A stretch of 64,000 bases of DNA from Tubulanus polymorphus (lineage: Eukaryota > Nemertea > Palaeonemertea > Tubulaniformes > Tubulanidae): the NCBI RefSeq assembly GCF_964204645.1, contig NC_134030.1, positions 659,855-723,854 of the forward strand, read 5' to 3'. Positions 13,599 through 23,606 of the stretch are shown here, piece after piece. Every line of letters starts with the position of its first letter. Position 1 is the first letter of the stretch. The notes beneath the pieces are model-generated. The model was not told the DNA's origin, ran no database searches, and saw only the letters and a list, made by a program, of their open reading frames with translations. Made by a program: the position numbers and the translations under genes.

Positions 13599-14061
13599 TC
13601 GAGTGGCCCGAGAGGTAGAGGTGGTGGCCCGGCATACTGATGGAGAGTGGAGGGTGCCACTTCGTTCGGGGACAATTCCGGATTTGTTAACTGATCTAAA
13701 GAATATTCTTTCAGTGAAGGGATATGCCTTGAACGCATGAGACGTTCATGTGCGCCTACTATGCCTTCACTGAAAAAAATTTAAATATAACATATACCCA
13801 AATGAATAACACACAACAGTTTCAACAACATTCTACACTTTTTAGTTTGTTCTTAGCAAGATATTTTACAAGTGAATCTACCAATGATTTATCTGATCCG
13901 CAGTTGTGTGCTTTAGTTGCACTTGGACTCAGTTGCGCGCATTTAGATTAGCCTCGGGATCCAGTTCCATGAGTTTAATAGTGAAGGACTCACATAGGTG
14001 TATTATACGCACATAGGTGTATTATACTAAATACTTATTGTTCATTTTTTTCTCTTTACAG

Positions 14062-14316
14062 ACACGACCACCGCCAAAAAAAACTCGCACGAAAAGGAAA
14101 AGAAAAGTTGCGGTCGTCGTGGCTCCTCAGGGAGGGGAGGCAAGAGTTGCCCCTGCGGATGGCGCAGCTGATCAAGGCAATCAGGAGGAAGGGGTAAGAA
14201 TTAATAGGAAGAGGCCGAGGAGGGATGGTGGTGGGGCTGGGGATGGTGCGGGTCCTGCTCCTCCATCCGTATCTCGGGCGGTCACTCGTTCACTCGCCCA
14301 AAAAGCTGGCGAGTGA
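14062..14316 (+). CDS. Basic, nuclear-signal terminal exon, copy c
   Basis: An 85-codon exon follows a strong acceptor (TTTCTCTTTACAG) in phase 0. It starts TRPPPKKTRTKRKRKV, passes through a Gly/Ala/Glu-rich centre, repeats a basic cluster (NRKRPRRD) and ends AQKAGE-stop. The two basic clusters look like nuclear localisation signals. Phase 0 entry matches the phase 0 exit of the DECPF exon ending at 17369, but that exon lies downstream, so how the two would join in a transcript is unresolved. A GTAAGA at 14196 inside the exon could act as an internal donor. I recognise no family. Confidence 0.45.
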   Translation, partial: TRPPPKKTRTKRKRKVAVVVAPQGGEARVAPADGAADQGNQEEGVRINRKRPRRDGGGAGDGAGPAPPSVSRAVTRSLAQKAGE

Positions 14317-14849
14317 TCGAGTTGCCCGAGTGGTAGAGGTGGTGGCCCGGCATACTGATGGAGAGTGGAGGGAGCCACTTCGTTCGGGGACAATTCCGGA
14401 TTTGTTTTGATGTGCCTAATATGCCTTTACTGTAAAAGAATTTTAACATATACCAATGAATAAACGCATGACAGTTTCTAGTTTTTGATCATCTAAAATG
14501 TACAAAAGAGAAGCCAATCAGCGAATCAGAGAAAGTAGACCTCAGCAGTGAGGGGAACAAGTCAGAGCTCCGCTCTCGGTTCTACAGAGCTTTTGAAAAT
14601 ATAATGTCAAAACCTTTTGGGCAGAGGCTGCTTGTGAGCCGACTGTTCCTGGATTGATAGAGCTCCCTCTACATGCATGCTTAAACCACCAGCAAATCAA
14701 AACAAACAAACCACAACAAACATGGAAAAGTGGTTCAGAGAATAAATCCGAGTAATGAGGATCAAGGAAGTTATGGTGGGACAGGAAGACACTGAGTGAT
14801 TCATGAATGTGTCTACCTACATGCAACTACTTTGTTCTTGAATTCCTGA

Positions 14850-15150
14850 AGAAAAAAATCAAGACAACCAACAAACTCAAGACTGACCCATAGCTGCTGC
14901 TGCTGAAATAACCAACAAACTCAAGACTGACCCATAGCTGCTGCTGCTGAAATAACCAACAAACTCAAGACTGACCCATAGCTGCTGCTGCTGAAACAAC
15001 CAACAAACTCAAGACTGACCCATAGCTGCTGCAACAACCAACAAACTCAAGACTGACCCAGCTGCTGCAACAATCAACAAACTCAAGACAGACCCATAGC
15101 TGCTGCAACAACCAACAAACTCAAGACAGACCTACCCATAGTTGCTGCCA
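14850..15150. repeat. CTG-rich minisatellite, about 44-bp unit
   Basis: Units of CAACAAACTCAAGACTGACC plus a variable GCTGCTGCTG run. The same family forms a larger array at 20025-21245. Confidence 0.9.
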
Positions 15151-15165
15151 CAAACAAAGAAAACA

Positions 15166-15210
15166 ATGCCAAAAGCCATGAAAAAATGTGGGGCGCCGGC
15201 CTGTATGCTG
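15166..15210 (+). pseudogene. Degenerate MPKA module, copy m1
   Basis: Begins MPKAMKKCGAP and reaches a GTAACT donor after 45 nt, but lacks the GPSTSSPY part and has no acceptor in front. It follows directly on a CTG-rich minisatellite. Confidence 0.4.
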
Positions 15211-15469
15211 GTAACTACAAATTTACTCTTTTCATGCTAATTTATTCATACTATGCTTAAGAATAAGTGTAAGAAAGTACTGAACTGTATGACTGACTTA
15301 ATTATAAAATGTATTTTCAAATGATTAAATAGTTATACATATTTTACTAGATACCAATAAGGCAGGTTTCAAGCCAATACAATCTGGGAGAGATGTTAAG
15401 CATTAACCATTCAAGTATGCTAAAAGCAAACAAAACACATGGGACGCCAGCCCATCCACATTACGAATT

Positions 15470-15590
15470 ATGCCAAAAGCCATCAGAAAAACCTCGGGCG
15501 CGGGCCCCTCAACGTCAAGCCCTTACGCTAATAGAACACAACAACAACAACAACAACAACAACAACGACCTTTTGATGTCAAATCTATAC
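15470..15590 (+). pseudogene. Fused MPKA and poly-Gln modules without an intron, copy m2
   Basis: MPKAIRKTSGAGPSTSSPYA runs on in frame through a short NRT linker into a poly-Gln tract, with no splice donor or acceptor between. It then enters sequence that elsewhere is intron. In functional-looking copies these two modules are separate exons, so this is a processed or recombined copy. The frame stays open to 15700, so a product is not excluded. Confidence 0.4.
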
Positions 15591-16131
15591 CAGGGTGCAC
15601 CCAGGCAGATCGTTCACATCATCACATGCAAAGGGCTGATTATTTTGGAACCCAGTTTTTATCAGCTGGAACATTCTGCACATTCGACCATATTGATTGA
15701 TAGCCCGTTATAGACGAGTGGAGAAAAACTGAAAAACCAGTTCGGACAAACTTCGATTGATTTCTTGTTTCTTGTTCAATAGTGACATATTGCAATAGAA
15801 AACGTGAAGCAGTGAACAGTAGAACTACAACCGTTTATTATAGTCAAAGTGGCTCCATCTGAAATGTTACCTCATGGTAAACAAAAGGGAATTTCAATGA
15901 GTTTAACTCACATTTACAGAGTTTTAACGAGGTTAGACTGAATTAACCATTATTCCATCAATGGTGTGTTCTGTCCATCAAGGCTCCTCAGACGCACCGA
16001 GCAGTCAAATGCAGCAGTAGCGCGAGGGTCGGGTGTTCTCGTGTGGGCAGACGGTCCGAACCCCAAAACCATTTACTTACACTATACAAATCAGATCAGG
16101 TTTTTAACATTGTCTTTGATTGTATTTTCAG

Positions 16132-16190
16132 TTTTTGCCAAAAACGCCGCCCAGCGGGGTTTCGACACCGGTTTATCGCCTACTACGCCG
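16132..16190 (+). CDS. FLPKTPPSG module exon with extended 3' end, copy 1
   Basis: After an acceptor (TGTATTTTCAG) the exon reads FLPKTPPSGVSTP, as in the 39-nt minus-strand exon, then 20 extra bases to a GTAAGT donor. The usual donor after STP is here GTTTAT, so the exon was extended by mutation and exits in phase 2 instead of 0. Confidence 0.4.
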
Positions 16191-16355
16191 GTAAGTGTCC
16201 ATCAAGGCTCCTCAGACGCACCGAGCAGTCATATGCAGCAGTAGCGCGAGGGTCGGGTGTTCTCGTGTGGGCAGACGGTCCGAACCCCAAAACCATTCAC
16301 TTACACTATACAAATCAGATCAGGATTTTAACATTGTCTTCGATTGTATTTTCAG

Positions 16356-16420
16356 TTTTTGCCGACAACGCCGTCCAGCGGTTTACCGCCACTGCCACCA
16401 GTTTACCGCCTACTACGCCG
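16356..16420 (+). CDS. FLPTTPSSG module exon with extended 3' end, copy 2
   Basis: Tandem neighbour of the previous exon, within a ~229-bp repeated unit (copies start near 15966 and 16195). It reads FLPTTPSSGLPPLPPVYRLL and ends at a GTAAGT donor, 65 nt, phase 2. It shares the same 20-nt 3' extension. Confidence 0.4.
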
Positions 16421-16434
16421 GTAAGTGATAACTT

Positions 16435-17330
16435 TTTTCTAATAAATCACGCTTATTTCAATTTGTAATTTGAAAATAGAGGGTAGTAGCTGTTTTGCAT
16501 AAATTACGCTAATTAGGAATAAATTCAAATTCGATTAAGTATCATCATCGTAGAAGTAATATATCAATGATGCCATCTCTACAGTTGTCATTTCCATTCA
16601 TGAATATCCATCTAATAATTTGTTTTATTTTTACAGGTTTTTTCACCAATCCAGCACGACAGCGATATCTATTTCAAGTTCAAACTAATTAATTTTTTTT
16701 ATCTCACTTGGGACTATAGTTATTGCGTTCACTTTTCATCCGTCCGTAGACGAAATCCAGTTTGCATTAATTATGCTAATTATTCACTGTCACGTCACAC
16801 AATCCTTACACAAATATAAGTAATAAATACATATATAAGACTGATACACGTAACAAAGAGTTCAGCAGGTGCCGTGTGATATCGTTAAACCAATTATTGG
16901 TTAAACGACAAAGTTTGGAATCTCTGGATGCTCAAACAGTAAATCTCATCAGGAAATCATAGATAACGAATAATTGTACAATTTAACTGCTGAATAAAAA
17001 TAATTTCAATTACTGAAGTTACATTGAAATCATACTTCAGTAAAATCAGGCGCCCCCTGTTGGAATGATATTCATAGCCGTAGCATCGAAACCATTCGAC
17101 TTGTTGTTTAATGTATTTCTCTCTATTTTTATTTTACAGTGATGAACATATTAGACGAATGTCCGTTCGAGGATTTGGTGGGGGAATTCAAAAGAAACTT
17201 GGTTCCCGATAGGATACCACCACCGCTTAATCCTTTGTCGCCCGCTGCTGCCCCTCCCCCACGCCCAATAAATTCGCCTCAGCAGCGGCCTGTCAGACAG
17301 CCGCCCCCGGGTGCCAAAAGATGGTCAGAA
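16435..17330 (+). repeat. First copy of a ~0.9-kb tandem segment (second at 18837-19751)
   Basis: The segment carries the FSPIQH terminal exon, its polyadenylation signal and the DECPF exon. Offset about 2.40-2.41 kb, with few differences. The second copy diverges at SERVRG, where a chimeric junction occurs. Confidence 0.75.
16637..16819 (+). CDS. Terminal FSPIQH exon with stop and polyadenylation signal, copy 1
   Basis: After TTTTTACAG the frame reads VFSPIQHDSDIYFKFKLINF and continues through Tyr/Ser/Arg-rich sequence to a stop after 61 codons; AATAAA follows at 16822-16827. In the minus-strand copy the matching exon is only 27 nt and ends with a GTAAGA donor after DLSPIQHVD. Here the donor is destroyed and former intron is read as a C-terminal tail. 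Phase 0 entry does not match the phase 2 exit of the extended exon just upstream. Confidence 0.35.
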   Translation, partial: VFSPIQHDSDIYFKFKLINFFYLTWDYSYCVHFSSVRRRNPVCINYANYSLSRHTILTQI

Positions 17331-17369
17331 AGAGTCCGTGGGCGGCTGTTTGAAGGAGATCTGACGGAG
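17140..17369 (+). CDS. DECPF module exon, copy d1
   Basis: Preceded by TTTTATTTTACAG and followed by GTAAGA. The open frame enters in phase 1 and reads NILDECPFEDLVGEFKRNLV, then DRIPPP, an Ala/Pro-rich stretch, QQRPVRQPPPGAKRW and a tail ending in DLTE, exit phase 0. It is the best-preserved of three copies and the most protein-like module of the family, with an amphipathic first half. An ATG two bases into the exon could also serve as a start. No known domain recognised. Confidence 0.45.
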
Positions 17370-17561
17370 GTAAGAATCTTTATTTGTTTTCATATTTCAT
17401 TAAACTAAGATGATTTAAACTGTAGCTAAGAAAATCTTATTTGGATTGAAATCATTGATTATGCACTTGTGAATTACAGTTTTCAATCTGTAATTAGTCA
17501 GAATTCAGGATATCAGTTGATTTTCAGCAAGAAGGGTGAAAGCGCCCGGGCCCAACAACTA

Positions 17562-17985
17562 AGTGGATGTGGTGTCCCTGGACCCCTACATGCACCATAT
17601 AGAGAATTAGTGGATGTGGTGTTCCTGGACCCCTACATGCACCATATAGAGAATTAGTGGATGTGGTGTCCCTGGACCCCTACATGCATCATATAGAGAA
17701 TTAGTGGATGTGGTGTCCCTGGACCCCTACATGCACCATATAGAGAATTAGTGGATGTGGTGTCCCTGGACCCCTACATGCACCATATAGAGAATTAGTG
17801 GATGTGGTGTCCCTGGACCCCTACATGCACCATATAGAGAATTAGTGGATGTGGTGTCCCTGGACCCCTACATGCATCATATAGAGAATTAGTGGATGTG
17901 GTGTTCCTGGACCCCTACATGTACCATATAGAGAATTAGTGGATGTGGTGTTCCTGGACCCCTACATGCACCATATAAAGAATTA
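17562..17985. repeat. 47-bp minisatellite, about 9 copies, inverse orientation
   Basis: Same unit as 7475-8571 on the opposite strand, again just upstream of an MPKA exon (18056). Confidence 0.9.
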
Positions 17986-18058
17986 GTTCACTGAACCAGA
18001 ATAAGACTGACTGATATATTTTCAAATGATTTAATATTTTTACTTGTTTTTCTAGAAG

Positions 18059-19230
18059 ATGCCTAAAGCTGTAAAAAAAACACGGGGCGCGGGGCCCTCA
18101 ACATCGAGCCCCTATAATAAAGTAAGTACAAATTTACTGCTTCCATGCTTATTTATTCATCCCATACTTAGTATTTTGTACCCCTGGGTCCAGTTTCACA
18201 AAAAGGATTAACGCCTAAATCGATTTAATATTTTTACTTGTTTTTCTAGATTATGCCTAAAGCAATGAAAAAAAACACAGGGCGCGGGTCCAAGTACATC
18301 AAGCCCGTATGCAAAAAGAACCGAACAACAACAACAACAACAACAACAACGGTTCAATATTTCTATGTCCGGAATTGAGTTTTTGCCAAAAACGCCTGTT
18401 TGAAGTCATCATTCTTGAGCTTGAAACTGAAATTTATATATATAGAATATTAAACCCTGCTTCTGCTACTGACAGGTAATGTCCGTCATACATTACTGCA
18501 TCGTCAAATCTATACCAGGGTGCACCCAGGCAGATCGTTCGCATCATCACATGCAAAGGGCTGATTATTTTGGAACCCAGTTTTTATCAGCTGGAACATT
18601 CTGCACTTTCGACCATATTGATTGATAGCCCGTTATAGACGAGTGGAGAAAAACTGAAAAACCAGTTCGGACAAACTTCGATTGATTTGACTCACATTTA
18701 CAGAAATTTGGTCCGACCCCAAAACCATTTACTTACACTATACAAATAAGATCAGGTTTTTAACATTGTCTTTGATTGTATTTTCAGTTTTTGCCAAAAA
18801 CGCCACCCAGTGGTGTTTCTACGCCGGTAAGTGATAACTATTTTCTAATAAATCAGGCTTATTTCAATTTGTAATTTGAAAATAGAGGGTAGTAGCTGTT
18901 TTGCATAAATTATGCTAATTAGGAATAAATTCAAATTCGATTAAGTCTCATCATCGTAGAAGTAATATATCAATGATGCTATCTCTACAGTTGTCATTTC
19001 CATTCATGAATATCCATCTAATAATTTGTTTTATTTTATTTTTACAGGTTTTTTCACCAATCCAGCACGACAGCTATATCTATTTCAAGTTCAAACTAAT
19101 TAATTTTTTTAATCTCACTTGGGACTATAGTTATTGCGTTCACTTTTCATCCGTCCGTAGACGAAATCCAGTTTGCATTAATTATGCTAATTATTCACTG
19201 TCACGTCACACAATCCTTACACAAATATAA
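18059..19230 (+). CDS. Short micro-exon gene model: MPKA, FLPKTPPSG and FSPIQH modules
   Basis: Three exons join in phase 0: 18056-18121 (ATG at 18059; MPKAVKKTRGAGPSTSSPYN plus Lys), 18788-18826 (FLPKTPPSGVSTP), 19048-19230 (VFSPIQHDSYIYFK... to a stop), followed by AATAAA at 19233-19238. About 94 residues result. The fused pseudo-module at 18250-18394 would be skipped. Splice borders are strong (TTTTTCTAG and GTAAGT, TTTTCAG and GTAAGT, TTTTTACAG). The product is basic at its N-terminus with no signal peptide. Function unknown. A model from sequence only; the poly-Gln exon may also be used. Confidence 0.4.
18250..18394 (+). pseudogene. Intronless fusion of MPKA, poly-Gln and FLPKTP modules, copy m4
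   Basis: A strong acceptor leads into an MPKAMKK module with one extra A in its A-run (frameshift), then directly a poly-Gln module (FNISMSGIE in its own frame) and directly FLPKTPV and a stop. The junction between SGIE and FLPKTP is exactly where a spliced mRNA would join, after which intron-type sequence resumes. It looks like a piece of cDNA recombined into the locus. Confidence 0.5.
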
Positions 19231-19550
19231 GTAATAAATACATATATAAGACTGATACACGTAACAAAGAGTTCAGCAGGTGCCGTGTGATATCGTTAAA
19301 CCAATTATTGGTAAAACGACAAAGTTTGGAATCTCTGGATGCTCAAACAGTAAATCTCATCAGGAAATCATAGATAACGAATAATTGTGCAATTTAACTG
19401 CTGAATAAAAATAATTTCAATTACTGAAGTTACATTGAAATCATACTTCAGTAAAATCAGGCGCCCCCTGTTGGAATAATATTCATAGCCGTAGCATCGA
19501 AACCATTCGACTTGTTGTTTAATGTATTTCTCTCTATTTTTATTTTACAG

Positions 19551-19840
19551 TGATGAACATATTAGACGAATGTCCGTTTGGGGACTTGGTGAGGGAATTC
19601 AAAAGAAACTTGGTTCCCGATAGGATACCACCACCGGTTAATCCTTTGTCGCCCGCTGCTGCCCCTCCCCCACGTCCAATAAAAATGCCTCAGCAGCGGC
19701 CTATCAGACAGCCGCCCCCGGGTGCCAAAAGATGGTCAGAAAGAGTCCGTGGTAAACAAAAGGGAATTTCAATGAGCGAGGGCACCCTCACGTCCAGTAC
19801 AAACGATGGTGCTAGTACAAATTTACTGCGTCCATGCTAA
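19551..19840 (+). pseudogene. DECPF module, copy d2, with chimeric 3' end
   Basis: Near-identical to copy d1 up to SERVRG (NILDECPFGDLVREFKRNLV, with Pro-rich text and QQRPIRQPPPGAKRW). It then switches to sequence also present at 22001-22080 (KQKGISMSEGTLTSS) and stops at 19840. The breakpoint lies at a GGTAAAC shared with those loci. The GTAAAC at 19752 might act as a donor. The upstream ~900 bp is a tandem copy of 16.4-17.3 kb. Confidence 0.45.
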
Positions 19841-20024
19841 TTTATTCATACCAAATCAAAACAAACAAACCACAACAAACATGGAAAAGTGGTTCAGAGA
19901 ATAAATCCGAGTAATGAGGATCAAGGAAGTTATGGTGGGACAGGAAGACACTGAGTGATTCATGAATGTGTCTACCTACATGCGACTACTTTGTTCTTGA
20001 ATTCCTATAGAAAAAAATCAAGAC

Positions 20025-21245
20025 AACCAACAAACTCAAGACTGACCCATAGCTGCTGCTGCTGAAACAACCAACAAACTCAAGACTGACCCATAGCTGC
20101 TGCTGCTGAAATAACCAACAAACTCAAGACTGACCCATAGCTGCTGAAACAACCAACAAACTCAAGACTGACCCATAGCTGCTGCTGCTGAAATAACCAA
20201 CAAACTCAAGACTGACCCATAGCTGCTGAAACAACCAACAAACTCAAGACTGACCCATAGCTGCTGCTGCTGAAACAATCAACAAACTCAAGACTGACCC
20301 ATAGCTGCTGCTGCTGAAACAACCAACAAACTCAAGACTGACCCAGCTGCTGCAACAATCAACAAACTCAAGACTGACCCATAGCTGCTGCTGCTGAAAT
20401 AACCAAAAAACTCAAGACTGACCCATAGCTGCTGAAACAACCAACAAACTCAAGACTGACCCATAGCTGCTGCTGCTGAAACAATCAACAAACTCAAGAC
20501 TGACCCATAGCTGCTGCTGCTGAAACAACCAACAAACTCAAGACTGACCCATAGCTGCTGTTGCTGAAACAACCAACAAACTCAAGACTGACCCAGCTGC
20601 TGCAACAATCAACAAACTCAAGACAGACCCATAGCTGCTGCTGCTGAAACAACCAACAAACTCAAGACAGACCCAGCTGCTGCAACAACCAACAAACTCA
20701 AGACTGACCCAGCTGCTGCAACAACCAACAAACTCAAGACTGACCCATAGCTGCTGCTGAAACAACCAACAAACTCAAGACTGACCCAGCTGCTGAAACA
20801 ACCAACAAACTCAAGACTGACCCATAGCTGCTGAAACAACCAACAAACTCAAGACAGACCCAGCTGCTGCAACAACCAACAAACTCAAGACTGACCCAGC
20901 TGCTGCAACAACCAACAAACTCAAGACTGACCCATAGCTGCTGCTGAAACAACCAACAAACTCAAGACTGACCCAGCTGCTGAAACAACCAACAAACTCA
21001 AGACTGACCCATAGCTGCTGAAACAACCAACAAACTCAAGACTGACCCAGCTGCTGCAACAATCAACAAACTCAAGACTGACCCATAGCTGCTGCTGCTG
21101 AAATAACCAACAAACTCAAGACTGACCCATAGCTGCTGAAACAACCAACAAACTCAAGACTGACCCATAGCTGCTGCTGCTGAAACAATCAACAAACTCA
21201 AGACTGACCCATAGCTGCTGCTGCTGAAACAACCAACAACCTCAA
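20025..21245. repeat. CTG-rich minisatellite, large array
   Basis: About 30 units of 33-45 bp; length differences come from the number of CTG triplets and loss of CATAG. Several minus-strand frames of repeated SLEFVGC text arise from it and are not genes. It sits upstream of the poly-Gln exon at 21510. Confidence 0.9.
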
Positions 21246-21509
21246 GACAGACCCCCTCGAATCCATTACCTTATTATCTCTCAATTTGCATTGTTTGACC
21301 TCGTCTGGTTGCTATGGAAACTATTTAGTTATATCAGGAACGGTTTTTTCGAGGTAACCAGTGGCAACATTTAACAGGCGTGTCCGTCCTAGAGATAAAC
21401 TGTCTGATTTCACAGCCACATCCGTCCTGGAGATAAACTGTTAGATAAACTCTGATTTCGCATCCGTCCTATTTCTTGTCATTGTATGAATATGTTTTCT
21501 CTTTTATAG

Positions 21510-21575
21510 GGTACAGCGCAGCAACAACAACAACAACAACAACAACGGTTCAATATTTCGATGTCCGGAATTGAC
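21510..21575 (+). CDS. Poly-Gln module exon (GTAQ...FNISMSGID)
   Basis: Acceptor CTTTTATAG, then GTAQ, eight Gln codons, RFNISMSGID and a GTAAGT donor; 66 nt, phase 0 on both sides. It matches the 90-nt minus-strand exon 6178-6089, which has a longer Gln tract. Which transcript uses it is not clear. Confidence 0.45.
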
Positions 21576-22179
21576 GTAAGTTATCGTAAACGCCTGTTTG
21601 AAGTCATCATTCTTGAGCTTGAAACCGAAATTTATATATATATATAGAATATTAAACCCTGCTTCTGCTACTGACAGGTAATGTCCGTCATACATTACTG
21701 CATCGTCAAATCTATACCAGGGTGCACCCAGGCAGATCGTTCGCATCATCACATGCAAAGGGCTGATTATTTTGGAACCCAGTTTTTATCAGCTGGAACA
21801 TTCTGCACTTTCGACCATATTGATTGATAGCCCGTTATAGACGAGTGGAGAAAAACTGAAAAACCAGTTCGGACAAACTTCGATTGATTTCTTGTTTCTT
21901 GTTCAATAGTGACATATTGCAATAGAAAACCTGAAGCAGTGAACAGTAGAACTACAACCGTTTATTATAGTCAAAGTGGCTCCATCTGAAATGTTACCTC
22001 ATGGTAAACAAAAGGGAATTTCAATGAGCGAGGGCACCCTCACGTCCAGTACAAACGATGGTGCTAGTACAAATTTACTGCTTTCATGCTAATTTATTCA
22101 TACCATGATTACCATGATTACCACAATCTGATATATAATTTATTTTCAAATGATTTTATAGTTTTACTTATTTTTCTAG

Positions 22180-22247
22180 ATAATGCCGAAAGCAGTGAAA
22201 AAAACGTGGGGTGCGGGCCCTCAACATCAAGCCCGTATCCTACTGTT
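22180..22247 (+). pseudogene. Frameshifted MPKA module, copy m5
   Basis: Strong acceptor and ATG (22183), but one base is missing in the Gly-Pro stretch, so GPSTSSPY is read out of frame, and the donor GTAAGT has become GTTAGT. The same lesions occur in copy m8 (24407), showing they were duplicated after decay began. Confidence 0.5.
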
Positions 22248-22452
22248 AGTACAAATTTACTGTTTCCATGCTAATTTATTCATGATTAAGAATAGTTGTA
22301 AGAAAGTACTGAACTGTTTGACTGGCTCGATATATGATATATTTTCAATTTATTCATGATTAAGAATAGTTGTTAGAAAGTACTGAACTGTTTGACTGGC
22401 TCGATATATGATATATTTTCATATTATTATATATTATAACTAATGTTTTTAG

Positions 22453-23575
22453 ATGTCAAAAGCCACCAAAAAGGCACCCAGCGGACAAGGGGGTCCCTCT
22501 ACATCAAGTCCATATGCACCTGTGAGTACAAATTCATCGCTTCATGCTAATTTATTAACTAATGAACGTTACAATAAAAATGTTGAAAATTTAATTTTTA
22601 ATGAAATTGACTAATATATTTATATTATTTTTTAATTTCTAGCGTCTCTACTTTGGGTCGCCAGGCCGATCGCCACCTCTGAATTCGGATAACAACAACA
22701 GCAGCAGCAGAAGCGCATCTCTTCCGCCAGAGACGCCTCCCGACTTCCAAGCGCGAAGTAAGTTCAGTCTTCAAATACAATTTCAACGCATTCAATTTTT
22801 TGTATGGAGCTAAAACGGTTAAAGTTGTGACCAGTTTTCATAACTCTGTGTCGGGGGCCGCTAACCAAAACAAATTTTGAAAATGTGCCCATCAATCAAA
22901 TTGCCTCTGGGCGATTTCTATTGATATAACGAAGGTTTTGATTAAATGAACAAATTTCAATATTTGTAAGTTTAACATTTCTGTTTTTAATTTTTCTTTG
23001 CGAGGAACTGAATTTTCGAACCCCCCGAACCGCCTCAAGCTACGTTCCTGATATAGTGCTAGCTATACCTGAATATTTTTTTCTTATTAAAATTGTTTAA
23101 AAAACCAGCACCTTGAACTTAGCAACGTTAATGAATTTGACTAATGTATTTTTTTATTTTCATTTCTAGCGTCGGTTTGCCTCGCAGGCAAGGTCACCGC
23201 TGCTAAATGTAAGTATCAGTGACGCCCTCAATCTCACATGCCTCACTTCCCTCGTACGTGCCGGTTTTTATGAAATTCCTCACGGAAATATATACTAGTA
23301 ATCTTAGAATACACGTTTTTCTACCCAGACCCCTTCATTCTACTGAACTACCGTATAATAAGTGCCTGTTGTGTTCATTTTCTGTTGCATTTATTTTTAT
23401 ATTATTTCCATTTACAGTCGGTGAATCACAGCAGCAGCAGCAGCAGCAGCAGCGCACCCCTCCGGAGACGCCTGTTTCTAATCGGTCAAATAACAACAGC
23501 AACAGCAGCAGCAGCAGCAGCAGCAGCGCACCCCTCCGGAGACGCCTGTTTCTAATCTGTCAAATAACAACAACA

Positions 23576-23606
<31 letters not shown>

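Larger units (their letters stand above)
15966..16424. repeat. Tandem duplication of a ~229-bp micro-exon unit
   Basis: Sequence from GTCCATCAAGGCTCC through an FLP module exon is present twice (from 15972 and 16197). Each unit carries one complete exon plus flanking intron, showing how the module number grows. Confidence 0.7.

Noticed and set aside
20538-21026. Overlapping minus-strand frames of repeated SLEFVGC text
   Set aside because: Produced by the CTG-rich minisatellite; several mutually overlapping frames with the same text and no gene context.
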